Positions 53,360 through 62,284 of a DNA stretch of 64,000 nucleotides are shown in pieces. Location of the stretch: NCBI GenBank assembly GCA_025699025.1, contig JAILWJ010000001.1, positions 105,148 to 169,147 of the forward strand, written 5' to 3'. The notes under the pieces were generated by a model. The model ran no database searches, was not told the origin of the DNA, and worked only from the letters and a program-made list of their open reading frames with translations. How positions within the stretch are numbered: the first letter of the stretch is position 1; the number at the start of each line of letters is the position of its first letter. The translations under genes were made by a program, and so were the position numbers. Source of the stretch: Nitrosarchaeum sp. (lineage in GTDB: Archaea > Thermoproteota > Nitrososphaeria > Nitrososphaerales > Nitrosopumilaceae).

Positions 53360-54058
53360 ATGTCAGTAAGCGTTGCAATATACGACCCAGGCGGATGGTC
53401 AGACTCTTTCTGTGACTTGATGGCAACTGTCACAAGGGAGAAGATACTGCTTACTGACGCTGTATTTTGGAACAAGGAAAAATTCCCAAACCTTACAATG
53501 AGGCAGGTAAAAGACGACATTGAAAAACTAAACAACCACTTTCATTTTGACTATCATCTCTGCGAGACAAACAACCAGGGACACATGGTAATTTCAGACC
53601 TCAGAAAAGAGTACGGAATCCCAGTAATCGGAATCACAACATCTGGCGAGCTGAAAAGAAAGGGAACAATCCAGAGAGGCACATCGCTTGACAAGGACAA
53701 GACAGTGCCGTGGGTGATGAAGCTGATAGAAGACGGGATAATCGAGCTTCCAAAAAGAATGACACCTGGACTCAAGGAAGGAATGGAGCAGATCAAGAAC
53801 TATGGGGTCTCAAAGTCTGGCAAGTACCAGGCTCTCTCAGGCCATGACGACTTTGTAAGCTGTCTTGTAATTCTTGTCCATTGGGCGAAAAGGCATATGC
53901 TCAAAGGCATGGCAAGAAAACTGATTGGTGTCGGAGGCGGGGATCCTGGAATGGAATCACAAAAGTCCGCATATGACATTGCACTAGAGTCCATGAGAAA
54001 CAGGTTCGAGAAGGCAGGAATGAGCCCGGATAATTTTGACATCAAATTTCCTGATTAG
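53360..54058 (+). CDS. terL: large terminase, nuclease part
   Basis: 232 residues. RNase H-like packaging nuclease: AIYDPGGWSD carries the first metal-binding Asp, HLCETNNQGHM the Glu and SGHDDFVSCLV the last Asp pair. Translated from its own ATG with GGAG overlapping the upstream stop (TAGGAG). It is in the same reading frame as the ATPase part, so the two would form one 593-residue TerL if the amber codon were read through. Confidence 0.78.
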   Translation: MSVSVAIYDPGGWSDSFCDLMATVTREKILLTDAVFWNKEKFPNLTMRQVKDDIEKLNNHFHFDYHLCETNNQGHMVISDLRKEYGIPVIGITTSGELKRKGTIQRGTSLDKDKTVPWVMKLIEDGIIELPKRMTPGLKEGMEQIKNYGVSKSGKYQALSGHDDFVSCLVILVHWAKRHMLKGMARKLIGVGGGDPGMESQKSAYDIALESMRNRFEKAGMSPDNFDIKFPD

Positions 54059-54068
54059 TTCTCTAGTA
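54059..54068 (+). repeat. TTCTCTAGTA box 3
   Basis: Follows the nuclease stop codon immediately. Read in the nuclease frame it would encode Phe-Ser-Ser, as box 4 does. Confidence 0.4.
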
Positions 54069-54091
54069 GAGTCACGACTGTAGTTTCACCA

Positions 54092-54178
54092 TTGGCAATC
54101 CCGCAAACATGTCCATATGACTTTGAGGTATTGCAGGAAAACTTCTGCACAGAGTGCGGATTCAGGAGGACAAGATGA
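54092..54178 (+). CDS. zinc-knuckle mini-ORF between terminase and portal
   Basis: 28 residues from a TTG: QTCPYDFEVLQENFCTECG carries a Cys motif. It lies in the same frame as the terminase nuclease after its TAG, so it might be a small separate protein or a former terminase tail. Overlaps the portal start (ATGA). Confidence 0.3.
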   Translation: MAIPQTCPYDFEVLQENFCTECGFRRTR

Positions 54179-55644
54179 AAAAGAAACTCATCGGCGTTGG
54201 CCTTGACACTGACATTGAAAAAATTGTAAAAGAGGAACTCTCAAAGATACATGTAGAGCCGGCACTTAAGGACCTCAAGGATTATCATTTCAGGGGGCTA
54301 AAGACCAACATAAAAAACTGGTACAACAAGCCGACAAGGTTCGTAACAATATTTGGAGCTGCAGGAGAGGAGGACATCCCGGAGACCAAGATCAAGGCAA
54401 TCTCTGACCATTATTCATCAAACACAAGAAAGATGCTAAATGATTCCATACTTGACGACCCGCTGCTTTCTCCTGCACTTGACAGAAGGATAGATTCCAT
54501 ATATGAGGACGGGTTCCACTTTGAGCTGGTACCTGCAATTGCATACGACCCGATAAACCAAAGGCATCTCTCATCTGAGGAATCAGAGCAGCTCTTCCAG
54601 AAGATGAAGCCTGAATTTGAAAAGTATGTGCAGCAATTGGAGACATGGAAGGATGACATTCACCTAATTGACAACATGAGGGATTCGGCAGGGGTATCGT
54701 TTGCCCAGGGAAATGCGGCATCACTGATATCTCCTGGAATCATGGATTTGCAGCAGGGACAGCTTCCATTCTCAGTCGAGATAATACACTATTCTGATGT
54801 GGGCGAGCCGATAGTTGACGTCGGCCTGACAAAAAAGATGGTCGCACTCAAGACAAAGTTTGAGAACAAAAAGATTTGCAGAAAGGACGAGCTTGTCTAC
54901 ATCACAAGAAACAAGCGGGGATACAGAAAGGAAGGAAAGTATCTTGGCACTTCATCACTTGAGCCGATCCTGGTAATCTCAAGATCAGTCAAGAGAATCT
55001 ACAACTATGACATTCCGGAGGCCATTGTTGCGGCATACATCACAAAGATACTTTTCACTTTTGCCGACGGGGTCGAAGAGGCAGACGCAAAGCAATTCAT
55101 CCAGAATTTCTTGAGAACCGGCAAGCTTGCATTCGGAATGTCAAATGTTGAACGCACTGAAGTGGTGCAGCCAAAGGTCGACACACAGATGCTTGATGTC
55201 CTGGAGAAAAAGCTTGCAGACGCAATGCTTGCAGTAGTAGGGGTTCCAAAGTCGATGCTGAACCGGGAGCACAATCTGAATAGAGACATTGCGACAATTG
55301 AGGGAATCCAGTTCATCAAGTTTGTAAGAAAACCAGACGAGCAGCTTTTGGCAGACGAGTACGAGGAGCAGTTGATAAACCCGTTATTGGCAAAGCAGTT
55401 TGGCAGGCCGCTAAACGAACTCCCTGGACGAATCAAGATAGTAAGGAATGACCCCGACAAGGACCTGGATACGATATTTGATAACCAGGAATCACTTGAG
55501 GAAAAAAAGACAGATGAGGTAAACTCTGCACAGTTAGAACAGGATGACGCATCATCAATTTTCGGGGCATCTGGGAATGAAGCAATATCTGTAATTCCAG
55601 ACGGGAACGGGTACATTGTTAAGCGAAATAATCCAGACAGTTAA
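54175..55644 (+). CDS. portal protein
   Basis: 489 residues from the ATG after AGGAGG. Forms the dodecameric portal vertex for DNA packaging. The portal core is recognisable by size, position after the terminase, the stem/crown layout and IRRIDS/YEDGF-type N-terminal pattern (PALDRRIDSIYEDGFHFEL) and a PKSMLNREHN segment. Two hydrophobic-x-GA-(A/S)-G motifs are at residues 59-64 (IFGAAG) and 462-467 (IFGASG), possible maturation cleavage sites near both ends. Confidence 0.8.
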   Translation: MKKKLIGVGLDTDIEKIVKEELSKIHVEPALKDLKDYHFRGLKTNIKNWYNKPTRFVTIFGAAGEEDIPETKIKAISDHYSSNTRKMLNDSILDDPLLSPALDRRIDSIYEDGFHFELVPAIAYDPINQRHLSSEESEQLFQKMKPEFEKYVQQLETWKDDIHLIDNMRDSAGVSFAQGNAASLISPGIMDLQQGQLPFSVEIIHYSDVGEPIVDVGLTKKMVALKTKFENKKICRKDELVYITRNKRGYRKEGKYLGTSSLEPILVISRSVKRIYNYDIPEAIVAAYITKILFTFADGVEEADAKQFIQNFLRTGKLAFGMSNVERTEVVQPKVDTQMLDVLEKKLADAMLAVVGVPKSMLNREHNLNRDIATIEGIQFIKFVRKPDEQLLADEYEEQLINPLLAKQFGRPLNELPGRIKIVRNDPDKDLDTIFDNQESLEEKKTDEVNSAQLEQDDASSIFGASGNEAISVIPDGNGYIVKRNNPDS

Positions 55645-56413
55645 GCTTGTCCAGAAGATAGACGGAACCAAGAACCGTCTGAGGCCAAAGACCAAGGTCA
55701 ACCACATGAACACCAGGACAACAAGGCAGACAATACAGATTTCAGAGAATGCGGCATTGCAGCTCAGACACATCGCATCTGAGATCTCACAGATGGTCGA
55801 GAAAAACAAAAACATTCCCATACAGAAGATACATGAAAAGTTCAAGGTCAGGGTAGGATCAATCATTGCAAACTCCATCAGGGAATCATACCTTCTCGGG
55901 CTCCACTTTGTAGAGCAGTTTGCAGGCAGGACAACAAAGCTTAGTTTTGCACACATAGAGGAGATGAATATCCAGATAGAGAACCAGATTGCACGTTTCT
56001 GGAACCAGACAGAAAAGATAATCTCAGACTATAGGAAAAAACAGGACACGCCGATTGCAGGCGCTGCAGCTCCGTTTGACCTTTCAATACTGAACATCTT
56101 CAACCAGTTCTTTGCAAAAGCTGCACTATCCATGAACTTTCTGGCTCTGAACAACTCTACTGTCACCACGACAAAGCAGGTGTACACTGAAAACATCCCG
56201 GAACTTGGGATCAGAGTATCTGGAACTATCACGGCACCGCAGATGATTTGGGTTTCAGAAAGGGATGCAAGGGTATGCCCCACCTGTCTGAACTATGACG
56301 GCAGGACCTGGAGCGTTGATGACTCGACTATGCCAAGGCCTGTTGATGACTCTCATTTCGGATGCAGATGTCGTTTGCTTCCTTTAGACGGGGACAAAGT
56401 ATTCAATGCATGA
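55616..56413 (+). CDS. MuF-like (SPP1 gp7-type) minor head protein
   Basis: 265 residues, TTG start overlapping the portal end. The helical N-terminal half is followed by the MuF C-terminal motif RVCPTCLNYDGRTW, then DDSHFGCRCRLLPL (C-x2-C and C-x-C). Typically a DNA-ejection or portal-associated protein. An IAGAAA segment near residue 147 resembles the cleavage motif of its neighbours. Its stop overlaps the next ATG. Confidence 0.75.
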   Translation: MLSEIIQTVKLVQKIDGTKNRLRPKTKVNHMNTRTTRQTIQISENAALQLRHIASEISQMVEKNKNIPIQKIHEKFKVRVGSIIANSIRESYLLGLHFVEQFAGRTTKLSFAHIEEMNIQIENQIARFWNQTEKIISDYRKKQDTPIAGAAAPFDLSILNIFNQFFAKAALSMNFLALNNSTVTTTKQVYTENIPELGIRVSGTITAPQMIWVSERDARVCPTCLNYDGRTWSVDDSTMPRPVDDSHFGCRCRLLPLDGDKVFNA

Positions 56414-57714
56414 TTGAAGAGCCGCCACTAGCTCCAAAAAAAATATCAGAATTAACACTAGATCCAAAGCAGGTCTCACAGCTAATCAAGGACGGAATCA
56501 ATCTTGATGATTCTGGAAATCACATGTACGTGATGCGGTTTGGATGGAACAACGAATTCAACAAGGCAGCCGATCCAAAGCCTTTCAAGATCCAAAAGCA
56601 TCTCAATGAAAAATTAAGAAAAGACGCACTCGGGATGCCGTATGTAATCCCTCCATTTGGGGAGAAAAAACACATCAGAAAACTAAAGGATGTGCCGGAA
56701 CCCATAACAATAGAGGAACAACTCAGGGCAATCCTGGAAGCCCAGTCAAACTATGCAATAGGCGAGATACAGGGTTCCTTGGAATATCCGTCTGGAAACG
56801 TCTGGCTGATTATCGACATATGGCCAGAATTCCAAGCTGGAGTAGAGAGGGGGTACTATCCGCCATTGGTCTCGCCCACTTTTAATTTCACAGATGTGAC
56901 TCCTGACGGAATAGTAAATGACGCGCAGTTTCTGAATCTGCAGGCCGTGTCAACATCAGGATATGATGCAGAGTATACACAGATTGCGCCTGTCTGCAAG
57001 AACGGGATCAAGGAATGCATGGCAGAACTAAAGGTGTATGGGGCAGCCGGAACTCTAAGGAAGGCAAGAATCTCAGACAAATCCTTCTCTAGTACAATAC
57101 AGGGCGCAGTTGGAAGTATGAGCAGCGAAGGTAACTCTACACCTAGCTTGGAAACAGTGGCCAAGGATTTGGATGCCACAAAACAGGAACTGATGTCTTT
57201 ACAGCAGACTGTTGGCGGCATGAACACCAAACTGGAAGCAATTGCAACTAAGGTTGGTGTAAATACCAAAGACAATCCACCTGGAGGAAATCCAGGAGTA
57301 AGCGGTGCAGCTGGACAAACAACTGTATCCAAAGAAGATTTTGATAAAATGAAATCTGAACTAGATGCTCTCAAAAAGAGCGATTCAGAAAATACAAAGC
57401 TTGTCAAACAAATGGAAAAAGAACGACAAGATGCAGAACAAAAGCTCAAAGAAGCACACGTGAACTCCATCCTAGAGCGAAAACTCAGGGGAAAGAAGGT
57501 CACAGACGACGAGAAAAAACAGCTAAAAGAAGAGTACCTCAAAAAAGACATTGATGTCCTAGAGACATTAGACAACGAGCTAAAGGCCGCAATCCCAGAA
57601 CCATCCTCAGAAGGAACTGGAATCAGCGGTGCATATGGCATGTACAAGCCAGACCTCACTTTTGAGAGAAAAGACAGACCAAAGAATTCTGAGATAATGG
57701 AGGCTGTCAACTAA
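56410..57714 (+). CDS. capsid maturation protease/scaffold fusion (putative)
   Basis: 434 residues from the ATG in the MuF stop. The N-terminal ~200 residues, with VWLIIDIWPEF and YYPPLVSPTFNFTD, look like a prohead protease domain. The C-terminal half is low-complexity plus a coiled coil (ETVAKDLDATKQELM, then KMKSELDALKKSDSENTKL) as in scaffolds. Four GA-x-G motifs (VYGAAG 209-214, IQGAVG 230-235, VSGAAG 297-302, ISGAYG 405-410) could be self-cleavage sites. The protease active site is not proven. Confidence 0.6.
   Translation: MIEEPPLAPKKISELTLDPKQVSQLIKDGINLDDSGNHMYVMRFGWNNEFNKAADPKPFKIQKHLNEKLRKDALGMPYVIPPFGEKKHIRKLKDVPEPITIEEQLRAILEAQSNYAIGEIQGSLEYPSGNVWLIIDIWPEFQAGVERGYYPPLVSPTFNFTDVTPDGIVNDAQFLNLQAVSTSGYDAEYTQIAPVCKNGIKECMAELKVYGAAGTLRKARISDKSFSSTIQGAVGSMSSEGNSTPSLETVAKDLDATKQELMSLQQTVGGMNTKLEAIATKVGVNTKDNPPGGNPGVSGAAGQTTVSKEDFDKMKSELDALKKSDSENTKLVKQMEKERQDAEQKLKEAHVNSILERKLRGKKVTDDEKKQLKEEYLKKDIDVLETLDNELKAAIPEPSSEGTGISGAYGMYKPDLTFERKDRPKNSEIMEAVN
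57085..57094 (+). repeat. TTCTCTAGTA box 4
   Basis: Inside the protease/scaffold gene, encoding Phe-Ser-Ser just before the IQGAVG motif. Shares two more bases (CA) with box 1. Confidence 0.4.
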
Positions 57715-58310
57715 TGGCATCTCCACTTGGAGCAATCCGAAACGAATCCGCATCACTTGCAAGAGTGACTGGAGTCGTAAAGGCTGGTCAGACTGTAGTT
57801 GCAGGCCTAGTCTACATCGACGGTGCAAACGGAATCAAGAATGCGCCGACTGACGGAAGCAAGCTTGCAAAGGACCTGTTTTGGTGTCCAAAGAACGTGG
57901 GCTCTGCAACAGAGACCAAAGACAAGAAGGTGACCATCTATGACCTTGACGGCCTGATGGTGATTGGAAAGTCAGATGGTATAATCCCGCTTGGCGGCGA
58001 AGTCAAGGCATCCACCACATCAGCACACGGCGGGCAGTTCATCACAAACCCGGAACCAACATCTGCATTCACTGCAGCTGACGGCTCAACCGTGGACGGA
58101 ACATATGGTGCAGAAGAGGCAGCAGTGCTTGCAAACAACGTGACAAGAATTGCAGAGCTTGTCGCAAGGGAAGCTGCCATCAGAGCATGGGTCAAGGATA
58201 CCGTAGGTCACTACATCGGCCACGAGGACGAGATCCTGGAAGGCAAGACACCTACAGCATCAGCTGACGAAGACGAGGATTGTGTGTTCATCTTGAGGAG
58301 GGGCAAATAA
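57714..58310 (+). CDS. head decoration-like protein
   Basis: 198 residues, beta-rich, with a Gly/Val-rich N-terminus typical of decoration or stabilising proteins (GVVKAGQTVVAGLVY). Located between protease/scaffold and capsid, the usual place of decoration proteins. Acidic C-terminal helix (EDEDCVFIL). Starts in the previous stop (TAATG). Confidence 0.55.
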   Translation: MASPLGAIRNESASLARVTGVVKAGQTVVAGLVYIDGANGIKNAPTDGSKLAKDLFWCPKNVGSATETKDKKVTIYDLDGLMVIGKSDGIIPLGGEVKASTTSAHGGQFITNPEPTSAFTAADGSTVDGTYGAEEAAVLANNVTRIAELVAREAAIRAWVKDTVGHYIGHEDEILEGKTPTASADEDEDCVFILRRGK

Positions 58311-58312
58311 TC

Positions 58313-59512
58313 ATGAACGGAATATCTAGAAGACAGTCCATCGAAGCAGAGACACTGGAAGCAAGACTTGCACAAAACGGCTCTTACCAAAAGTCAGCAA
58401 TGACCGTGTTTGGTGACAAGATCTACTGGGGAGACGGAAGGGAGATCGGTCTTTCTCGCAAAGACATAATGATCGAGCTTCCAGCCTGGCAGCAAGCACG
58501 AATCTACGGCGCATCAGGCGAGGTAGACAAGCTAGACTCGCTCAAAGTGTATGGCGACAAATACTTTGAGATGTATGGCGACTACAAGAAGATCCAGCAA
58601 ATCATCGACCAGTATCCGTACATCACTGCAAACGACATTGTCGTTTCAGGTGCAGCTGGTGAGGAGGCAATCACCAACTACGAGGCAATCCGCAAGGTCG
58701 GAAAGATGGCAGCAGACATCTCAGGACTTCAAAGAATACTTGAAGACCTGACAGCTGTCAACATTGCCAAAAAGGAAAACACCGACAGGTTCAAGCATGA
58801 ATACCTCAGAAAGACATCCGCAGTACTCACTGCAGACAAGGAAATGTCAGATGACCAGATACCTGGCGACATCAGGCCTGCCTTTGCAGTAGGAGAGTAT
58901 GAGATCTTTGCAGACGGCACATCATACAAGACAAACCTCCGCGACAAGGAGCTAAAGATTGACGTTGCAGCCGAAATTGCAAAGGAAATTCCCGGAATGT
59001 TTGCACAGACAGTCGAGGACAAAATAATAGCACTCCTCAACGCTGTATCTGGAACAAACCAGGGTGACTGGGACGCAAGAACCAACGGCATCTTTGATGT
59101 AAGGGCAGCACAACAAGTCGATGTGGCCATCAATGCAGTCAAGGGATACGGGGCACCAATAGTGTGCTTGATGCCTTCTGACTCATGGAGGCTCTATGAG
59201 GACAACGTGGGAGAGGGTTTCCAAGGACAAAAGCCAGGAAACAAGACAACCTCCACACCAGAATCAAAACACGGAAAACTCAGAGCAAATCCACAAGTCG
59301 AGTACTGGATTGACGACAATCTCACATCGGAGAGCTACATCATTGCAGCATTGAACTCCTACATGAAGTTCATCCAGGGAATGATTATCAAGACATCATT
59401 CAAGGATGTACGAACTGCAGGACAGACGGAAACAACGTTTGAGTTCAACTACAACGGTGCATTCGAGGACAATACAAGTGCCGTGTTCAGGGGACTGACA
59501 GTAGGCGCATAA
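58313..59512 (+). CDS. HK97-fold major capsid protein
   Basis: 399 residues from the ATG after the decoration gene. The N-terminal ~116 residues are helical/charged (delta domain). Motifs IYGASG (64-69) and VSGAAG (111-116) are candidate cleavage sites; cutting after 116 would leave 283 residues, close to the 282 of mature HK97 gp5. The rest shows HK97-like elements (GIFDVRAAQQVDVAINAV and VEYWIDDNLTSESYIIAAL). Position and size leave little doubt. Confidence 0.75.
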   Translation: MNGISRRQSIEAETLEARLAQNGSYQKSAMTVFGDKIYWGDGREIGLSRKDIMIELPAWQQARIYGASGEVDKLDSLKVYGDKYFEMYGDYKKIQQIIDQYPYITANDIVVSGAAGEEAITNYEAIRKVGKMAADISGLQRILEDLTAVNIAKKENTDRFKHEYLRKTSAVLTADKEMSDDQIPGDIRPAFAVGEYEIFADGTSYKTNLRDKELKIDVAAEIAKEIPGMFAQTVEDKIIALLNAVSGTNQGDWDARTNGIFDVRAAQQVDVAINAVKGYGAPIVCLMPSDSWRLYEDNVGEGFQGQKPGNKTTSTPESKHGKLRANPQVEYWIDDNLTSESYIIAALNSYMKFIQGMIIKTSFKDVRTAGQTETTFEFNYNGAFEDNTSAVFRGLTVGA

Positions 59513-59519
59513 CCAAAGA

Positions 59520-59555
59520 GAATTTTTTCCTTCTCTTTTCCCTTTGTTTTTGAAA
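59520..59555 (+). terminator. T-rich terminator after the capsid gene
   Basis: Runs of 6, 4 and 5 T separated by C-rich bases. Similar T/C-rich spacers follow the next late genes (60352-60380, 61340-61370, 62250-62275), each with a CCTTCT core. Confidence 0.5.
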
Positions 59556-59562
59556 CAGCCTT

Positions 59563-60351
59563 ATGGCTGAAACCAAAAGCGGAACGAACGAGTCCGCACA
59601 AAAAGCAGAACTGCAGCACAAAAAATTTTTACAAAAATTTGACGCAGAACTGAAAAAACACAATGTTCCAAAATCCGAACATGACGAACTTATGAAAAAA
59701 GCAAGGGAGATGAAACCTGGCGATGCCAAGGCACTCAGTGAACTCAAGAAGGAGTTTGAGAGTATAGTCGAGGAAATCGCAGAAGATGCAAAACAAAAAG
59801 AGTTTGATGACATCACAAGCTCTACTGACTTTAAGGAGTTTGTCGTATTTGCAAAGGCAACACAGGTCATGCCGGCTGATGCTGACATTGAAGACCTCTC
59901 AGAGGGAGAGCAGTCTGACATTTTGCTCAAGTTCAGACAGTGGGTAAAGAAGGGCAAACCTGCAGCTGTCAATCCGCTTGCAGGCGAGGAACCCGAAAGA
60001 ATCCTCAGGGTCACAAGACTCAAGGCATATGGAAGACAGAAACTGACTGCAATTATCAGCGGTCAGGCCATACCGATGGGAGTGGAGCTCATTCCAAACT
60101 ATGCAAAGTTCAAAGAGAATGGCAAGGAGATAGTGGACAAGAGCAGGATACTGTCCCACACAAGAAAGTACACAATAGACTATACGGAAAGACTTGCAAG
60201 GGAACTTGTCAAGAGATGCGAAAAGGAATCTGAAACCCCGCAGTTCACATTCAAGGAGGGCGGCAGAACCGTGTACATCCATGACGTCAACAACTTCTTC
60301 AGGGACTTTGACGAAGTAATGAGAGAAGACAGAATGGGATCCAGGGTCTAA
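59563..60351 (+). CDS. late virion-associated protein, unknown
   Basis: 262 residues; a charged helical N-terminal third (coiled coil), a mixed middle, and a compact C-terminal part (KEGGRTVYIHDVNNFFRDFDEV). Own transcription unit between T-rich terminators. Possibly a virion or assembly protein. Confidence 0.5.
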   Translation: MAETKSGTNESAQKAELQHKKFLQKFDAELKKHNVPKSEHDELMKKAREMKPGDAKALSELKKEFESIVEEIAEDAKQKEFDDITSSTDFKEFVVFAKATQVMPADADIEDLSEGEQSDILLKFRQWVKKGKPAAVNPLAGEEPERILRVTRLKAYGRQKLTAIISGQAIPMGVELIPNYAKFKENGKEIVDKSRILSHTRKYTIDYTERLARELVKRCEKESETPQFTFKEGGRTVYIHDVNNFFRDFDEVMREDRMGSRV

Positions 60352-60394
60352 TCCCTTTTTTCCTTCTTTTTATCAAATGTAACTTGAATTCATC

Positions 60395-60799
60395 ATGGCA
60401 TTATCTGAAATTACACTGACTGGCGTGAATCGAGGGGAAGATTTCAAAATTCCAAAAATGCACGGAAAATCTGAAAACATTGCAGTATCATCAAACTCTT
60501 TTGTTGACGAGCATTACATCGACATGGCAGACTTGCAAAAGCTGCTTATCCAGATTCAGAACAAACATGCATCAAACTCGCTTGACTATGCAATTTACGG
60601 ATTTGCAGAGGAGTTAGCCATGCCTCCTGCATACAACGCCGAGAGATATCATGAACTAAAGGCATCTACGACCATAGCGGCAGACTCGCAAGACTCTGTA
60701 TCTGTGACTGACAACTGGAGATGGATCCTAATCAGGCTGAAAAGAACCACTACAGACCAGGACAGCACGGCGTCAATATTTGTAAGGGGTAAAAAATGA
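60395..60799 (+). CDS. late protein, probable virion component
   Basis: 134 residues, beta-rich C-terminal half (RWILIRLKRTTTDQDSTAS). No known motif. Coupled (ATGA) to the fibre-like gene. Confidence 0.45.
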   Translation: MALSEITLTGVNRGEDFKIPKMHGKSENIAVSSNSFVDEHYIDMADLQKLLIQIQNKHASNSLDYAIYGFAEELAMPPAYNAERYHELKASTTIAADSQDSVSVTDNWRWILIRLKRTTTDQDSTASIFVRGKK

Positions 60800-61317
60800 A
60801 GACTGGGAGTCTGGATCTTTCTGAAATCCCTCCTGCAACTCAGGCAGAAGCCGAAGCTGGAATACTTGATGAAATTCGACACTGGACACCAGAAAGAATA
60901 GCACAGGCTATAGCCACACTAGCTGGTGAATCAGTCATTCAGTTTATCATGCCCATGTGGGTAGATGGTCTTAGCGGAACAAACACACGATACTATTCTT
61001 TGGTTGGTGAAGATGCGGCTCAGACATCTGAATCAAATGCGTATTCACCTGCACCATATGCAGGCACTGCAAAAAAAATAATCTTCAAACCCATATTCAA
61101 CAACTCTGCTGTAGGCAGTGCTACAGTAACATTGAGAAAAAATGGAGTAGATACAGCTCTAACTGTAACTGTTCCAGCAGGGAGCACAACAATACAAAGC
61201 CTTGAAACAGATGTAGAATTGGCTGAGGGTGATCTCTTAACCATTGAAGTCACAGGAATAAGTGGCCATGACGGCTCAATGCGTGGCAAAGGCTGGATCA
61301 TTTTTGAGAAAAGTTAA
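60796..61317 (+). CDS. fibre- or spike-like protein
   Basis: 173 residues. An N-terminal repeat-like segment (PPATQAEAEAGILDEIRHWT, PERIAQAIA) of the kind found in tail-fibre proteins is followed by a beta-sandwich (SATVTLRKNGVDTALTVTV). Candidate host-binding protein on the virion. Confidence 0.55.
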   Translation: MKTGSLDLSEIPPATQAEAEAGILDEIRHWTPERIAQAIATLAGESVIQFIMPMWVDGLSGTNTRYYSLVGEDAAQTSESNAYSPAPYAGTAKKIIFKPIFNNSAVGSATVTLRKNGVDTALTVTVPAGSTTIQSLETDVELAEGDLLTIEVTGISGHDGSMRGKGWIIFEKS

Positions 61318-61375
61318 CCATTATAACATCACAGACTAAATCCTTCTCTTACAAAGTTTTGATTTTTTGTATCTC

Positions 61376-61675
61376 ATGGCAGTACTCTCAGATGTCATAA
61401 CAGCTGTACTTGTGCAGTTCAGCGTTTGGATAGTGCTTGGCATAGCAGGCACCATAGGAGCTTCACTTTTTGCATATTTCAGATCGGTAAAAAAATGTCA
61501 GATGGAGACAAACAAGGAAGTCGACAAGATTTCAAAGCGCACATTCAGGCAGTCCCAGTCAATACTACTCATTGCATCTGCAATTGACAATTCCATGATA
61601 CGAAACCACAACGAGCAAAGCACACTAAAAAATGATGTCAGTACTGCGCTCAGAGACGAGAACGGGAACCTGTAA
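61376..61675 (+). CDS. membrane protein with coiled coil
   Basis: About 99 residues from the ATG: one transmembrane helix (about 8-32) and a polar helical tail. Could be a lysis or virion-membrane-interacting protein. Confidence 0.45.
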   Translation: MAVLSDVITAVLVQFSVWIVLGIAGTIGASLFAYFRSVKKCQMETNKEVDKISKRTFRQSQSILLIASAIDNSMIRNHNEQSTLKNDVSTALRDENGNL

Positions 61676-61709
61676 TCATTCTGTTATGGAATAATTTCAG
61701 CTTGACATC

Positions 61710-62249
61710 ATGCAAGTTTTTGGACTTGAACCACACATTGCATCACTGGCAATTACCATACTGGGTATAACAGGATCTGTAATACTTGGATGGCTCAAAG
61801 GTGGCAATGAATTCAATCCGAGAAATGTTGCAGCATCAGCCCTTATCGGCTTTGTAATCTCACTGTCCGGAGTCGCTACGGCAGTCGGGGCAATAGAGGT
61901 CACAGACCCAAACGCACAGCTAATCGTAGTAGCAATGCTCATTGGCAGTGTAATGGGAATCGACATGGGCGTAAAGAATGGTGCAAAAGCAGCAATCATC
62001 GGAATTGGAAAAGCCAAATCAGGCCAATGGGGACAAATCAACACGGGAAACTGGCTGGCATCAGTAATCGGCTTCCTGGAAAACGAATTGCAAAAATCCC
62101 AAAATGAGCTTGAGATGGCAAGACAAGCTGGTGAATCAGACCAGAACATCAAAGGAATACAAAACGAGATAGAACAGACATCAAAACAACTGCAGTTCTG
62201 GTATCACTACAGCAAACAAGTAAAGTCATGGGATACGTGGCTTAACTAA
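61710..62249 (+). CDS. three-span membrane protein with coiled coil
   Basis: 179 residues; hydrophobic segments about 10-30, 42-64 and 72-92, then a coiled coil (ENELQKSQNELEMARQA). It resembles holin or inner-membrane factors in its layout; function unknown. Confidence 0.5.
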   Translation: MQVFGLEPHIASLAITILGITGSVILGWLKGGNEFNPRNVAASALIGFVISLSGVATAVGAIEVTDPNAQLIVVAMLIGSVMGIDMGVKNGAKAAIIGIGKAKSGQWGQINTGNWLASVIGFLENELQKSQNELEMARQAGESDQNIKGIQNEIEQTSKQLQFWYHYSKQVKSWDTWLN

Positions 62250-62284
62250 TCCTTCTTTTTTCTCATTTTTCTCAAGAACCAATC

